This document shows, one piece after another, positions 52,069 through 63,810 of a DNA stretch of 64,000 nt; position 1 is the stretch's first letter, and the number at the start of each line of letters is the position of its first letter. The notes beneath the pieces were generated by a model. It worked only from the letters and a program-made list of their open reading frames with translations. It made no database searches and was not told the origin of the DNA. The stretch is from Ornithinicoccus hortensis (GTDB lineage Bacteria > Actinomycetota > Actinomycetes > Actinomycetales > Dermatophilaceae): assembly GCF_006716185.1 (NCBI RefSeq), contig NZ_VFOP01000001.1, positions 1,178,001 to 1,242,000 on the forward strand, given 5' to 3'. The translations under genes and the position numbers were made by a program.

Positions 52069-53058
52069 CTAGCGGTCCCGGGCCGACCCGTCGTAGGCCT
52101 CGAGGATCAGATCCGCCGCGCCCACGGCGGTCAGCTCGCCGGCGATCACGCGCTCCCGCACCGCCCCGCGGACCTCGGCGACGGCCGCGTTGGCCGCGAG
52201 CCGGGAGTCCAGTTCGTCGCGCACCAGCGCCCAGGTGAAGTCCAGTTGCTGCCGGGCCCGCTTCTGGGCCAGCCCGCGCCGGCCCAGGAACTCCCGGTGC
52301 CGCAACACCCTGCGCCATACCTTCTCCACCCCGGTCCCCTCCAGCGAGGAGCAGGTGAGCACCGGCGGGACCCAGTTCTGGGTGCCGGCGTAGACCAGGC
52401 GCAGCGCCCCGGCCAGTTCCTTGGCGGTCGCCTCCGCCTCGGTGACCCGGTCCCCGTCGGCCTTGTTGACGGCGATGACGTCGGCCAGCTCCAGGATGCC
52501 CTTCTTGATGCCCTGCAGCTGGTCGCCGGTGCGGGAGATGGTCAGGAACAGGAAGGTGTCGACCATCCCGGCCACGGTGACCTCGGACTGCCCGACGCCG
52601 ACGGTCTCCACCAGCACCACGTCGAAGCCGGCGGCCTCGAGGACGGTGATCGCCTGCGCCGTCGCCCGGGCGACGCCGCCCAGGGTGCCGGCGCTGGGGG
52701 AGGGCCGGATGTACGCCGAGGGGCTCGCGGACAGCTGGGACATCCGCGTCTTGTCGCCCAGCACCGAGCCGCCGGTGCGGACGCTGGAGGGGTCGACCGC
52801 CAGCACCCCGACCCTGTGACCTTGTCCGATCAGCCAGCTGCCCAGGGCCTCGATGAAGGTCGACTTGCCGACGCCGGGGACCCCGGAGATGCCGACGCGC
52901 ACGGCGCCACCGGCGTGCGGGGTCAGCGTGGCCAGCAGTTCCCGGGCGGCCAGCCGGTGGTCGGCACGGCTGGACTCCACCAGGGTGATCGTCCTGGCCA
53001 GCGCGGTGCGGTTGCCGGCCAGGACGTCCTCGGCCAGTTGGTCGATGTCGACGGCCAT
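52069..53058 (-). CDS. meaB: Methylmalonyl-CoA mutase-associated GTPase MeaB
   Basis: MeaB is the G3E-family GTPase chaperone that protects and reloads adenosylcobalamin-dependent methylmalonyl-CoA mutase. The 329-aa protein has the P-loop GVPGVGKST (about 59-67), the LAVDPSS motif, ETVGVGQSE (switch), and NKADGDRV (G4). It starts at the ATG at 53058, 4 nt downstream of the mutB stop, so it is coupled with the mutase genes. The usual C-terminal dimerisation arm is present (VRERVIAGELTAVGAADLIL). Confidence 0.95.
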   Translation of the reverse strand: MAVDIDQLAEDVLAGNRTALARTITLVESSRADHRLAARELLATLTPHAGGAVRVGISGVPGVGKSTFIEALGSWLIGQGHRVGVLAVDPSSVRTGGSVLGDKTRMSQLSASPSAYIRPSPSAGTLGGVARATAQAITVLEAAGFDVVLVETVGVGQSEVTVAGMVDTFLFLTISRTGDQLQGIKKGILELADVIAVNKADGDRVTEAEATAKELAGALRLVYAGTQNWVPPVLTCSSLEGTGVEKVWRRVLRHREFLGRRGLAQKRARQQLDFTWALVRDELDSRLAANAAVAEVRGAVRERVIAGELTAVGAADLILEAYDGSARDR

Positions 53059-53062
53059 CGGG

Positions 53063-55243
53063 TCAGTGACCGAGGCCCGCGCGGAGCCGTTCCAGCAGCG
53101 ACAGGGCGCTGTCGGCAATCACCGTGCCGGGCAGAAACACCTCGGCGGCCCCCATCTCCCGCAACGTGGCCACGTCGTCGGGCGGGATGACCCCGCCGAT
53201 CACGACCATGATGTCCTCCCGGCCCAACTCGGCCAGCGCCGCACGGAGCGCGGGGAGCAGGGTGAGGTGGCCCGCCGCCAGCGAGGAGACGCCTACGACG
53301 TGCACGTCGGCGTCGACCGCCTGCTGGGCGACCTCTTCCGGGGTGGAGAAGAGCGGGCCGACGTCGACGTCGAATCCCATGTCGGCGAACGCGGTGACGA
53401 TCACCTTCTGGCCGCGGTCGTGCCCGTCCTGGCCCATCTTGGCCACCAGGATCCGCGGACGACGACCCTCCGCGGCCTCGAACTCCTCGGTCGCGGCCAC
53501 CACCTTCTCGACGTTGCCGGCGCCCCCGGCCTCCTGGCGGTACACGCCAGAGATGGTACGGATGACCGCCCGGTGCCGGCCCCAGGCCTTCTCCAGCGCG
53601 TCGGAGATCTCGCCCACCGTCGCCTTCGCCCGGGCGGCGTCGACGGCCAGCCCGAGCAGGTTGCCCTCCATCGATCCGCCGCCACCCTGCTCGGCGCTGC
53701 GGGTCAGCGCGTGCAGGGCGGTCTCGACCTGCTGCGGGTCCCGCTCCGCACGGAGCCGTTCCAGCTTGGCCAGCTGCGCGGCATACACCGCGTCGTTGTC
53801 GACCTTGAGCACCTCGAACGGCTCCTCGTCGGCGACCTGGAAGATGTTGACGCCGACGACCGACTGCTGACCGGAGTCGATCCGCGCCTGGGTGCGCGCG
53901 GCCGACTCCTCGATCCGCATCTTGGGGATGCCCTCCTCGATCGCCCGGGTCATCCCACCGGCCCGCTCGACCTCCTGGATGTGCTCCCAGGCCCGGTCCG
54001 CCAGGTCGTGGGTGAGCCGCTCGACGTAGTAGGAACCGCCCCACGGGTCGACGATGCCGGTGGTGCCGGTCTCCTGCTGGATCAGGAGCTGGGTGTTGCG
54101 CGCGATCCGGGCGCTGAAGTCCGTGGGCAGCGCGATCGCCTCGTCCAGGGCGTTGGTGTGCAGCGACTGGGTGTGTCCCTGCGTGGCGGCCATCGCCTCG
54201 ATCGCGGTGCGCTGCACGTTGTTGTAGACGTCCTGCGCGGTCAGCGACCAGCCGGAGGTCTGGCAGTGGGTGCGCAGCGACAACGACTTCGGGTTCCGCG
54301 GGCCGAAGTCGGACACCAGCCGTGCCCAGATCGCGCGGGCGGCCCGCATCTTGGCGACCTCCATGAAGAAGTTCATCCCGATCGCCCAGAAGAAGGACAG
54401 CCGCGGGGCGAACGCGTCGATGTCCAACCCGGCGTCCAACCCGGTCCGGATGTACTCGACCCCGTCGGCCAGCGTATAGGCCAGCTCCAGGTCGTTCGTG
54501 GCCCCGGCCTCCTGGATGTGGTAGCCGGAGATCGAGATCGAGTTGAACCGCGGCATCTTGGCCGCCGTGTAGGAGAAGATGTCGCCCACGATCCGCATCG
54601 ACGGCGCCGGGGGGTAGATGTAGGTGTTGCGGACCATGAACTCCTTGAGGATGTCGTTCTGGATGGTCCCGGCCAGCTGCTCCGGGGCCACCCCCTGCTC
54701 CTCGGCCGCCACGATGTAGAGCGCCAGCACCGGCAGCACCGCACCGTTCATCGTCATCGACACGCTCATCTGGTCCAGCGGGATCCCGTCGAACAGGGTC
54801 CGGGTGTCATAGATCGAGTCGATCGCCACGCCCGCCATGCCGACGTCGCCGCGCACCCGGGGGTGGTCGGAGTCGTAGCCGCGGTGGGTCGCCAGGTCGA
54901 AGGCGACCGAGAGGCCCTTCTGGCCGGCCGCCAGGTTGCGGCGGTAGAAGGCGTTGGACTCTTCCGCGGTGGAGAAGCCGGCGTACTGCCGGATGGTCCA
55001 CGGCTGGGTGGTGTACATCGCCGGGTACGGCCCGCGCAGGAACGGCGCGATCCCCGGGTAGGTGTCGAGGGCGTCCAACCCGGCCAGGTCGGCGGCGGTG
55101 TAGAGCGGCTGGATGTCGATCCCCTCGGGTGCCGCCCACGGCTGGGTGTCGGCCACGGCCCGGTCGTATGCCGTCCGGTCGGGTGTGGGCGTCTGTTCGC
55201 CGGTCAGGGGGAAACCGGCGAAGGACTTGGGCACGTGGGTCAC
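53063..55243 (-). CDS. mutB: Methylmalonyl-CoA mutase large (catalytic) subunit
   Basis: The B12-dependent subunit that isomerises (R)-methylmalonyl-CoA and succinyl-CoA. The 726-aa protein has the TIM-barrel substrate domain ([35 protein letters not shown]) and the C-terminal B12 domain with the base-off DxHxxG motif in GQDGHDRG (about 604). The GTG at 55243 overlaps the mutA stop (GTGA), which decides the start and implies coupled synthesis of the heterodimer. The pathway is propionyl-CoA degradation or precursor supply. Confidence 0.96.
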   Translation of the reverse strand: MTHVPKSFAGFPLTGEQTPTPDRTAYDRAVADTQPWAAPEGIDIQPLYTAADLAGLDALDTYPGIAPFLRGPYPAMYTTQPWTIRQYAGFSTAEESNAFYRRNLAAGQKGLSVAFDLATHRGYDSDHPRVRGDVGMAGVAIDSIYDTRTLFDGIPLDQMSVSMTMNGAVLPVLALYIVAAEEQGVAPEQLAGTIQNDILKEFMVRNTYIYPPAPSMRIVGDIFSYTAAKMPRFNSISISGYHIQEAGATNDLELAYTLADGVEYIRTGLDAGLDIDAFAPRLSFFWAIGMNFFMEVAKMRAARAIWARLVSDFGPRNPKSLSLRTHCQTSGWSLTAQDVYNNVQRTAIEAMAATQGHTQSLHTNALDEAIALPTDFSARIARNTQLLIQQETGTTGIVDPWGGSYYVERLTHDLADRAWEHIQEVERAGGMTRAIEEGIPKMRIEESAARTQARIDSGQQSVVGVNIFQVADEEPFEVLKVDNDAVYAAQLAKLERLRAERDPQQVETALHALTRSAEQGGGGSMEGNLLGLAVDAARAKATVGEISDALEKAWGRHRAVIRTISGVYRQEAGGAGNVEKVVAATEEFEAAEGRRPRILVAKMGQDGHDRGQKVIVTAFADMGFDVDVGPLFSTPEEVAQQAVDADVHVVGVSSLAAGHLTLLPALRAALAELGREDIMVVIGGVIPPDDVATLREMGAAEVFLPGTVIADSALSLLERLRAGLGH

Positions 55244-57078
55244 TGGTCGCCCTCCTGGCTCGTCTCGGGCTGGGGTCGGTCCAGGTGCTCGCGGGTGCGG
55301 TGCAGGAAGTCGAGCGCGTTGTCCCCGGCCGCCGCGTGGTCGTCGACCTGCTGGCCCGGGCGGGGGGTGCCGGCCAGGATCACGCGCCGGGCCCCGGCCG
55401 CGCGGAGGGCGGCGACCAGTTCCTCGCCCCACCCGGCATACGCGGCGTCGTTGCCGGCCAGCGCCACGACGGGCTCCCCACGGTAGGCCGCCAGGACGTC
55501 GTCGACGCCGGTCGTGGCCCCGACCGTGCGGGCGGTGATGCCGCCGGCGGTGAGCAGGTTGGTCAGGAAGGTGGCGCGGGCGGTGTGCTGGGCGACGGGG
55601 CCCATGGTGGCGACGAAGAGCGGGGTGGCCGCGGGCGCGTCGCGCAGCTCCTCGAAGTCCGCGCCGTTGCGGACGACCTCGCGGGGGACCGCATACGGGC
55701 GGCGCTGCGGCAGGGTCTCGGCGACCTGGGGGAACTCGCTCAGCCCCGTGATGGGGCGGGTGCGGAGGGCCACCTGCTGGCGGCGCCGCCGGACCACCGC
55801 GGCGATGGCGCGGTCCCAGGAGCCGTCCTTGAGGTCGTGGATCAGACCGCCGTTCTCCTCGACCCGGCCGAAGAGCTCCCAGGCCGCCTCGGCGAGGTCC
55901 TGGGTGAGCCGCTCGACGGCGTGCGCCCCGCCGGCCGGGTCGGTGACCGCCGCGACGTGCGACTCGGCGGCCAGCAGGCTGGAGGTGTTGCGGGCGATGC
56001 GGCGGCTGAAGCCCTCCGGCAGCCCGAGGGGCTCGTCGAAGGGCAGGACGGTCACGGCTCCGGCGCCCCCGACGGCCGCGGAGAAGGCGGCGACCGTGGT
56101 GCGGAGCATGTTGGTGTAGGGGTCGTAGCGGGTCATCATTGGGCGGGAGGTGACCGCGTGCTGGGCCTGCCCGCGGCGCTCGGCGGGCACCCCGCTGAGC
56201 TCCAGCACCCGCGCCCAGAGCTGGCGGGCCGCGCGGAACTTGGCGATGGTCGGGAACTGCTCGGCGGTGGCGGCGTACCGGAACTCGATGAGTCCGGCGG
56301 AGGTGTCCGGGCTGTGGCCGGCCTGGGCCAGCAGCCGCAGGTACTCCGCGCCGGCCGCGATCGTGTAGGCGAGCTCCTGGACGTCGGAGCCGCCGCGGTC
56401 GTGCACAGCGGTGCCGTCGACCATGATCGCCCGCAGGCCCTCGCGGGCGGCGAGGTCGGCGACGTCCCGGACGACCTCCTTGGCCATCGGGCGCTTGTCG
56501 CGGTGACCGATCGGGTTGGCGCCGAGGTTGGTGCCCGGAGCGGGGGTGAGTTCGCGGTGCACGAGGTGGCGGACGAAGGCCGACGCCGCCCGGACCGGCT
56601 CCTCGGGGGCGTCCAGCACGACCGGCGCCAGGTCCAGCAGCACCGGCTCCAGGACGGTGTCCAGGTCCTGGAGGTCGATGCCGCCCTTGCCGAGGACCAG
56701 CCACAGGGAGGTGACGCCGTTCTCCAGGTCGTCGGTGACGTGCTGGGCGGTGCGCTCCGCGTCGGGGTCCTCGAAGCGGGCACGGATGTCCCAGGCGCCG
56801 AACGGACGGGTCGCGCCCGCGCCCCGGGTGAACGGGGCCTGCCCCGGCAGGCCCGGGTCGGGCAGCCCGGCGTCGGCCTCGGGAATCCCGAGCGGGAGCA
56901 CCGCGATGTCGTCCAGGGTGGTGCCGGTCAGGGCCTGCCAGATGTCGGAGTCCGGGGCGTCGGCGGCCAGTCGACCGCTCTTGCGCAGGACCCCGGCGAC
57001 GGCCTTCTCCCAGTCCTCCCGGGTGGCCTCGTGGCCCGGCGCGAGCGGTAGGTGTCCGGTGCTGGGCGGCGTCGACAT
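55240..57078 (-). CDS. mutA: Methylmalonyl-CoA mutase small subunit
   Basis: The non-catalytic beta subunit of the mutase, 612 aa. It has a mutase-like barrel ([59 protein letters not shown]). Its degenerate C-terminal B12-like domain lacks the DxHxxG motif (the region reads [13 protein letters not shown]), as expected for this subunit. It is the first gene of a mutA-mutB-meaB(-FUSC) operon and its gene lies 16 nt after the carbonic anhydrase stop on the same strand, so it may be read from the fumarase promoter too. Confidence 0.95.
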   Translation of the reverse strand: MSTPPSTGHLPLAPGHEATREDWEKAVAGVLRKSGRLAADAPDSDIWQALTGTTLDDIAVLPLGIPEADAGLPDPGLPGQAPFTRGAGATRPFGAWDIRARFEDPDAERTAQHVTDDLENGVTSLWLVLGKGGIDLQDLDTVLEPVLLDLAPVVLDAPEEPVRAASAFVRHLVHRELTPAPGTNLGANPIGHRDKRPMAKEVVRDVADLAAREGLRAIMVDGTAVHDRGGSDVQELAYTIAAGAEYLRLLAQAGHSPDTSAGLIEFRYAATAEQFPTIAKFRAARQLWARVLELSGVPAERRGQAQHAVTSRPMMTRYDPYTNMLRTTVAAFSAAVGGAGAVTVLPFDEPLGLPEGFSRRIARNTSSLLAAESHVAAVTDPAGGAHAVERLTQDLAEAAWELFGRVEENGGLIHDLKDGSWDRAIAAVVRRRRQQVALRTRPITGLSEFPQVAETLPQRRPYAVPREVVRNGADFEELRDAPAATPLFVATMGPVAQHTARATFLTNLLTAGGITARTVGATTGVDDVLAAYRGEPVVALAGNDAAYAGWGEELVAALRAAGARRVILAGTPRPGQQVDDHAAAGDNALDFLHRTREHLDRPQPETSQEGDQ

Positions 57079-57094
57079 GTCTTGATCGTATGGG

Positions 57095-57607
57095 TCAGGC
57101 GTGCCGGGTGAGCAGGCCGGTGTCCACGTCGTACAGGAAACCGCCGATTGCGGTGGAGTCGGGGATCAGCGGGTGGGACTCCACGATGTGCACGTCGGCC
57201 CGCAGCGCCTCCAACTGGTCGGTGACCACCCGGAAGCGTTGCCACGAGGCGTCCATCCCCGCCGAGGCGCCGACCTGCCGCTGCAACTCCTCCTCGGAGC
57301 TGGACGACATGGCGCACCGGGTGTGCGGCAGCACCAGGATCCGGCGCACCCCGAGCAGGTGCACCCCGAGGACCAGCGCCTCCATCGCCTGCTCGGTCAC
57401 GCGACCACCGGGGTTGCGGAAGATCTTCGCGTCCCCGTGGTGCAGGCCGAGCATCGCCAGCGGCTCGATCCGGGAGTCCATGCAGGTGACGACCGCCACC
57501 CCGGCGTGTGCGATGCCGTCGAAGCCGCCCTGGGCGAAGGACTCGGCATACCGCCGGTTCGCCGCCAGCAGGTCGGCGAACGGCTCTGTCCGTGGTGTCT
57601 CGGTCAC
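57095..57607 (-). CDS. Beta-class carbonic anhydrase
   Basis: A 170-aa beta-carbonic anhydrase for reversible CO2 hydration. Zinc ligands are Cys42 (in CMDSR with the Asp44/Arg46 dyad), His95 and Cys98 (in LPHTRC). The [20 protein letters not shown] segment is typical. The GTG at 57607 overlaps the fumarase stop (GTGA). It may supply bicarbonate to biotin-dependent carboxylases; propionyl-CoA carboxylase acts one step ahead of the mutase encoded next to it, though that carboxylase is not in the window. Confidence 0.92.
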   Translation of the reverse strand: MTETPRTEPFADLLAANRRYAESFAQGGFDGIAHAGVAVVTCMDSRIEPLAMLGLHHGDAKIFRNPGGRVTEQAMEALVLGVHLLGVRRILVLPHTRCAMSSSSEEELQRQVGASAGMDASWQRFRVVTDQLEALRADVHIVESHPLIPDSTAIGGFLYDVDTGLLTRHA

Positions 57608-59304
57608 AGTCCCGGCCGCCTCTCGATGGTCATTGCCAGTGGTTTGCTCACGCTCGCGAAGAAGTCGTTGCCCGAGTCGTCGACGACGATGAAGGCGGGG
57701 AAGTTCTCCACCTCGATCTTCCAGACGGCCTCCATACCCAGCTCCTCGTACTCCAGGACCTCGACGGACCGGATGCAGTCCTGGGCGAGCCGCGCCGCGG
57801 GCCCGCCGATCGAGCCGAGGTAGAACCCGCCGTGCCGCTGGCAGGCGTCGGTGACCTGCTGGCTGCGGTTGCCCTTGGCCAGCATCACCAGGGATCCCCC
57901 CGCCGCCTGGAACTGCTCGACGTAGGAGTCCATCCGTCCCGCGGTCGTGGGACCGAACGACCCGGAGGGCATCCCCTCGGGGGTCTTGGCGGGCCCGGCG
58001 TAGTACACCGGGTGGTCGCGCAGGTAGTCCGGCATCGGCTCGCCGGCGTCCAACCGCTCCTTGATCTTGGCGTGGGCCAGGTCCCGGGCCACGACGAGCG
58101 GTCCGGTGAGGGAGACGCGCGTCTTGACCGGGTGCTTGCTCAGCTCCTCCCGGATCCGGTCCATCGGCTGGTTCAGGTCGATCGGCACGGACGACTGCTT
58201 GCCGGTCCCGGAGACCCCGACCGTCTCGGCGTCCAGGTCGGCGTCCACCTCCTCGGGCAGGAACTGGGCCGGGTCGGTCTCCAGCTGCTCCAGGAAGACC
58301 CCGTCGGCGGTGATCTTGCCCAGCGCCTGACGGTCCGCCGAACAGGACACGGCGATCGCCACGGGCAGGCTGGCACCGTGCCGGGGGAGCCGGATCACCC
58401 GGACGTCGTGGCAGAAGTACTTGCCGCCGAACTGGGCACCGATCCCGAAGCCACGGGTGAGTTCGTGCACCTGCTCCTCCAGCTCGGGGTCGCGGATGCC
58501 GTGGGCGGCCATCGTGCCCTCGGTGGGCAGCGTGTCCAGGTACCGCGCCGAGGCGTACTTGGCCGTCTTCAGCGCGAACTCCGCCGAGGTGCCCCCCAGG
58601 ACGATCGCCAGGTGGTAGGGCGGGCAGGCCGCCGTCCCCAGCGAGCGCAACTTCTCGTCCAGGAACTCCATCAGCCGCGACGGGTTCAGCAGCGCCTTCG
58701 TCTCCTGGTAGAGGAAGGACTTGTTGGCCGAGCCCCCGCCCTTGGCCATGAAGAGGAACTTGTATGCCGACTCGTGACCGGGGGTGGTGTCGGCATACAG
58801 CTCGATCTGGGCCGGCAGGTTGGAGCCGGTGTTCCGCTCCTCCCAGGTGGTGATCGGCGCCATCTGCGAGTAGCGCAGGTTGAGCCGGGTGTAGGCGTCG
58901 AAGACCCCACGGGAGATGGCCTCCTCGTCCGGTCCCGTGGTGAGGACGTGCTGCCCCCGCTTGCCCATCACGATCGCGGTGCCGGTGTCCTGGCACATCG
59001 GCAGGACACCGCCCGCGGCGATGTTGGCGTTCTTCAACAGGTCCAGCGCGACGAACTTGTCGTTGTTGGACGCCTCGGGGTCCCGCAGGATCGCGCGGAG
59101 CTGGCGCAGGTGCCCCGGCCGCAGGTAGTGCGCGATGTCGTGCATCGCGGTCTCGGTGAGCAGCCGCAGGGCCTCGGGCGCGACCTGGAGGAACCGCCGA
59201 CCCCCGGGGCCGTCCAGCACCTGCACCCCCTCGGTGGTCACCAGACGGTACGGGGTGTCGTCCGCACCGATGGGGAGCAGATCGGAATACCGGAAGTCGG
59301 GCAT
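57604..59304 (-). CDS. fum: Fumarate hydratase class I
   Basis: A single-chain class I (iron-sulfur) fumarase, 566 aa, interconverting fumarate and malate. The N-terminal alpha domain has [20 protein letters not shown] with a cluster Cys, and [20 protein letters not shown] and [12 protein letters not shown] supply further cluster Cys. The beta domain has [19 protein letters not shown] and [14 protein letters not shown] chose the ATG at 59304 ([13 protein letters not shown]). A TACCCT hexamer 6 nt upstream could be the -10 of a leaderless transcript, but no -35 is clear. It is coupled to the carbonic anhydrase gene. Confidence 0.94.
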   Translation of the reverse strand: MPDFRYSDLLPIGADDTPYRLVTTEGVQVLDGPGGRRFLQVAPEALRLLTETAMHDIAHYLRPGHLRQLRAILRDPEASNNDKFVALDLLKNANIAAGGVLPMCQDTGTAIVMGKRGQHVLTTGPDEEAISRGVFDAYTRLNLRYSQMAPITTWEERNTGSNLPAQIELYADTTPGHESAYKFLFMAKGGGSANKSFLYQETKALLNPSRLMEFLDEKLRSLGTAACPPYHLAIVLGGTSAEFALKTAKYASARYLDTLPTEGTMAAHGIRDPELEEQVHELTRGFGIGAQFGGKYFCHDVRVIRLPRHGASLPVAIAVSCSADRQALGKITADGVFLEQLETDPAQFLPEEVDADLDAETVGVSGTGKQSSVPIDLNQPMDRIREELSKHPVKTRVSLTGPLVVARDLAHAKIKERLDAGEPMPDYLRDHPVYYAGPAKTPEGMPSGSFGPTTAGRMDSYVEQFQAAGGSLVMLAKGNRSQQVTDACQRHGGFYLGSIGGPAARLAQDCIRSVEVLEYEELGMEAVWKIEVENFPAFIVVDDSGNDFFASVSKPLAMTIERRPGL

Positions 59305-59341
59305 GGCTACAGGGTAAACGGGACCCGCGCAGCGATGGTTC

Positions 59342-59370
59342 TGGCAATGTCGGGGCGTGGGGTGTTTGAT
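59342..59370 (+). promoter_or_regulatory. Weak promoter candidate for the ABC importer operon
   Basis: TGGCAA (59342-59347) and TTTGAT (59365-59370), 17 nt apart, lie in the 117-nt interval between the divergent fumarase and lpqY genes. The match to consensus is modest. Confidence 0.3.
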
Positions 59371-59421
59371 GACAGCACGAGCGCGGCCCGTCCGCGCACG
59401 GATCAGACGAAGGAGTCCGAT

Positions 59422-60729
59422 ATGAGGCAATCCCGATATCGCTCCCGGGTGGCCGTGATGCTGTGTGCGGCCTCAGCGACGATGGGACTTGCGGCATGCG
59501 GCGGTGACGACGGCGGCACCGCCCAGTTGAACTGGTACATCAACCCGGACGGCCAGGACACGCTGGCGGCAATCGCGGACCGGTGCAGCACCGACGACTA
59601 CAACATCGCCATCCAGTTGCTCCCCGCGAGCGCCACGGACCAGCGGACCCAGCTGGCCCGCCGGCTCGCGGCCGAGGACAGCTCGACCGACCTGATGAGC
59701 CTGGACCCGGTGTTCGTGGCCGAGTTCGCCAACGCCGGCTGGTTGGAGCGGTTCCCCGACGACGTGGCCGGCCGGGTGGTCGACGACGACGTGCTCTCCG
59801 GTGCCGCCGACACGGTCCAGTGGGACGACGGTGTGTATGCCGCTCCGCAGTGGGCCAACACCCAGGTCGTGTGGTACCGCAAGTCGCTGGCCGAGGCGGC
59901 CGGTCTGGACATGGAGCAACCCGTGACCTGGGACCAGATCATCGACGCCGCCGCGGAGAACAACGGCACCGTGGGCGTGCAGGCCAACCGCTACGAGGCG
60001 TACACGGTCTGGATCAACGCGATGGTGCTCGGCGCTGGGGGCGACATCGTCTCCAACACCGAGGCCGGGCGCGAGGCGCAGGTCGACATCGACTCCGAGG
60101 CCGGGACGGCGGCGGCCGAGATCATCGCCAAGCTCGCCGACTCGGAGGCCCGGCAGCCGGACTTCACGGTGTCCAACGAGGGCACCAGCCTGGGCCGGAT
60201 GTTCCCGGCCGACCCGGACGCCCCTGGTGGAGCCGGTGAGTTCATGCTCAACTGGACCTTCGTCTACAAGAACTACGAGGGCCAGGTCAGCGACGAGGAG
60301 TTCGCCGACCTCGGCTGGGCCCGCTACCCGCAGACCATCGAGGGGCAGGACTCCAAGCCCCCGATCGGCGGCATCGACATCGGCGTCGGGGCCTACTCCG
60401 AGCACACCGACTTCGCCCTGGAAGCGGCCGAGTGCATCACCGACGCCGACGCGCAGACCGAGCTGGCCGTCAACGACGGACTGATGCCGGCCCGGCAGTC
60501 GGCCTACGAGTCCAGCGAGTTGCAGGAGGCCTACGACCCGAGCCTGCTGGAGCTCTTCCAGGTCAGCATCGAGGAGGGCGGCCCCCGCCCGAAGAGCGCG
60601 TTCTACAGCCAGATCTCCTCGGCGATCCAGTCGGTCTGGCACTCACCCACGGCGGTGGACCCCGCCACGACACCGCAGGAGTCGGCCACCTTCCTGCGAG
60701 ACGTCCTTGACGGAAGGAGGCTGCTGTGA
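59422..60729 (+). CDS. lpqY: Sugar ABC transporter substrate-binding lipoprotein, LpqY-like
   Basis: A 435-aa family 1 solute-binding lipoprotein. The signal ends in a lipobox (MGLAAC, Cys26). Segments such as [44 protein letters not shown] and [19 protein letters not shown] closely resemble mycobacterial LpqY, the trehalose receptor, as I remember it. Gene order (receptor, two permeases, ATPase) is the same as lpqY-sugA-sugB-sugC. A disaccharide, most likely trehalose, is therefore the expected ligand, by inference. The ATG at 59422 follows AAGGAGTC. The stop overlaps the next start (GTGA). Confidence 0.8.
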   Translation: MRQSRYRSRVAVMLCAASATMGLAACGGDDGGTAQLNWYINPDGQDTLAAIADRCSTDDYNIAIQLLPASATDQRTQLARRLAAEDSSTDLMSLDPVFVAEFANAGWLERFPDDVAGRVVDDDVLSGAADTVQWDDGVYAAPQWANTQVVWYRKSLAEAAGLDMEQPVTWDQIIDAAAENNGTVGVQANRYEAYTVWINAMVLGAGGDIVSNTEAGREAQVDIDSEAGTAAAEIIAKLADSEARQPDFTVSNEGTSLGRMFPADPDAPGGAGEFMLNWTFVYKNYEGQVSDEEFADLGWARYPQTIEGQDSKPPIGGIDIGVGAYSEHTDFALEAAECITDADAQTELAVNDGLMPARQSAYESSELQEAYDPSLLELFQVSIEEGGPRPKSAFYSQISSAIQSVWHSPTAVDPATTPQESATFLRDVLDGRRLL

Positions 60730-61667
60730 GCGTCACGACGGCCCCGACGACGGGCAAACACGCGCAGCGCAAGCCGGAGCTCTCCGACCGGGCGCGGGCA
60801 GAGAACCGGTTGGGCATGCGGCTGGTGGCACCGGCCGTCGTGCTGATGCTGGTGGTGACGGCGTTCCCGATGCTCCGGGCGCTGTACCTGTCCATCACCA
60901 ACTACAGCCTGACCGCACCGGATGACACCGAGTTCGTCGGTGTGGCCAACTACCTGACGGCGTTGTCCGACCCGCTGTTCTGGAAGGTCACCGCCAACAC
61001 CGTCTTCATCATGGTCGTCACCGTGGCGGTCGAGCTGGTGATCGGGTTCATCTTCGCGATGGTCATGCACCGGGTGGTCTTCGCCCGCGGGCTGATCCGC
61101 ACCTCGATCCTGATCCCCTACGGGATCATCACGGTGGTCTCCGGCTTCGCCTGGCAGTTCGCGTTCAGCAACAACAACGGCTTCGTGAACGCCTGGCTGC
61201 CGTTCGTCGAGGACGGCTTCAACTGGTTCGGCCAGTACGGCTCGGCGATCTCGGCGATCATGGTCTCGGAGATCTGGAAGACCACGCCGTTCATGTCCCT
61301 GCTGCTGCTGGCCGGGCTGGCCACGGTCTCCGAGGACATGCTCGAGGCGGCGAAGGTCGACGGGGCCACCTGGTGGCAACGGCTGTGGAAGGTGATCCTG
61401 CCCAACATGCGGGCCGCCATCATGGTGGCCATCCTGTTCCGGGCGCTCGACGCCTACCGCATCTTCGACAACATCTTCGTGATGACCGCCGGGGCCCAGG
61501 GCACGGAGTCGGTCTCGTTCCTGACCTATAGGCAGGTGATCGAGCAGTTCCAGCTCGGCATCGGATCCGCACTCTCGGTCCTGTTGTTCCTCTCGGTCCT
61601 GGTGGTGGCCTTCCTCATCGTCAAGATCTTCCGGGTGGACCTCGGCGCAGCACGGCAGGAGTCCTGA
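60726..61667 (+). CDS. sugA: Sugar ABC transporter permease, SugA-like
   Basis: A 313-aa MalF-type permease with six predicted membrane segments, the first at about 37-57 after a basic N-terminal tail (TTGKHAQRKPELSDRARAEN). The cytoplasmic EAA loop that couples to the ATPase is EDMLEAAKVDGATWWQRLWK (about 203-222). It starts at a GTG overlapping the lpqY stop, with GGAAGGAGG upstream. Together with the next permease it forms the heterodimeric channel. Confidence 0.88.
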   Translation: MSVTTAPTTGKHAQRKPELSDRARAENRLGMRLVAPAVVLMLVVTAFPMLRALYLSITNYSLTAPDDTEFVGVANYLTALSDPLFWKVTANTVFIMVVTVAVELVIGFIFAMVMHRVVFARGLIRTSILIPYGIITVVSGFAWQFAFSNNNGFVNAWLPFVEDGFNWFGQYGSAISAIMVSEIWKTTPFMSLLLLAGLATVSEDMLEAAKVDGATWWQRLWKVILPNMRAAIMVAILFRALDAYRIFDNIFVMTAGAQGTESVSFLTYRQVIEQFQLGIGSALSVLLFLSVLVVAFLIVKIFRVDLGAARQES

Positions 61668-61668
61668 T

Positions 61669-62508
61669 ATGGCTACCAAGAATCGCATCGGCATCGTCAT
61701 CGGCGCGGCACTCATCCTCATCTGGTGCCTGCTCCCGGTGGCGTGGATCATCTCCCTGTCGTTCAAGTCCCAGGACGCGATCACGACGGGGAGCCCGGGC
61801 TTCCTGCCCACCTCGGACGGCGGCGCCGGCTGGCAGAACTATGCCGACGTCATCGCCGACGAGCAGTTCCGCAGGGCGATCCTGAACTCCATCGGCATCT
61901 CGCTCATCGCCACCCTCGCCTCGGTGATCCTGGCGACGCTGGCGGCCTACGCGATCGCCCGGCTGGAGTTCAAGGGCAAGAAGTTCGTGTTGACCACCGC
62001 CCTGGTGATCGCGATGTTCCCGGTGGTCTCGCTCGTCGGGCCGCTGTTCGACATGTGGCGCACGCTCGGGATCTACGACACCTGGTTGGGGTTGATCATC
62101 CCCTACATGTCGTTCACCCTGCCGCTGGCGATCTGGACCCTGTCGGCCTTCTTCCGCGAGATCCCGTGGGAGATGGAGCAGGCGGCCCAGGTCGACGGCG
62201 CCACGTCGTGGCAGGCGTTCCGCAAGGTCATCGTGCCGCTCGCCGCACCCGGCGTGTTCACCGCGGCGATCCTGACCTTCTTCTTCGCCTGGAACGACTT
62301 CGTCTTCGGGATCTCGCTGACCTCCACGGAGGCCGCCAGGCCGATCCCGGCGGCGCTTTCCTTCTTCGTCGGGTCCGACCCGTTCAACCGACCGGCCTCG
62401 CTGCTGGCGGCGGGCGCGGTGGTCTCCACCATCCCGATCATCATTATTGTCCTGCTGTTCCAGCGAAAGATCGTCGCCGGTCTGACCTCCGGCGCAGTGA
62501 AGGGTTGA
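61669..62508 (+). CDS. sugB: Sugar ABC transporter permease, SugB-like
   Basis: A 279-aa MalG-type permease with six membrane segments and the EAA loop PWEMEQAAQVDGATSWQAFR (about 165-184). It starts one base after the sugA stop, so the two permeases are tightly coupled. The length and topology are normal for the family. It pairs with the upstream permease and the ATPase that follows after 6 nt. Confidence 0.88.
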   Translation: MATKNRIGIVIGAALILIWCLLPVAWIISLSFKSQDAITTGSPGFLPTSDGGAGWQNYADVIADEQFRRAILNSIGISLIATLASVILATLAAYAIARLEFKGKKFVLTTALVIAMFPVVSLVGPLFDMWRTLGIYDTWLGLIIPYMSFTLPLAIWTLSAFFREIPWEMEQAAQVDGATSWQAFRKVIVPLAAPGVFTAAILTFFFAWNDFVFGISLTSTEAARPIPAALSFFVGSDPFNRPASLLAAGAVVSTIPIIIIVLLFQRKIVAGLTSGAVKG

Positions 62509-62514
62509 TGTCTC

Positions 62515-63768
<1,254 letters not shown>

Positions 63769-63772
63769 CCGG

Positions 63773-63808
63773 CGCCGGGTCGGTGACCGATCGGTCACCG
63801 ACCCGGCG
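63773..63808. terminator. Bidirectional palindromic terminator
   Basis: A nearly perfect 36-bp palindrome: 18-bp arms (63773-63790 and 63791-63808) with no unpaired loop in DNA. It lies between sugC and the convergent kinase gene and can end transcription from both sides. Confidence 0.85.
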
Positions 63809-63810
63809 GG

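Noticed and set aside
55740-55800. Loss of the B12 motif in MutA as a defect
   Set aside because: The small subunit of methylmalonyl-CoA mutase normally lacks a functional DxHxxG site.
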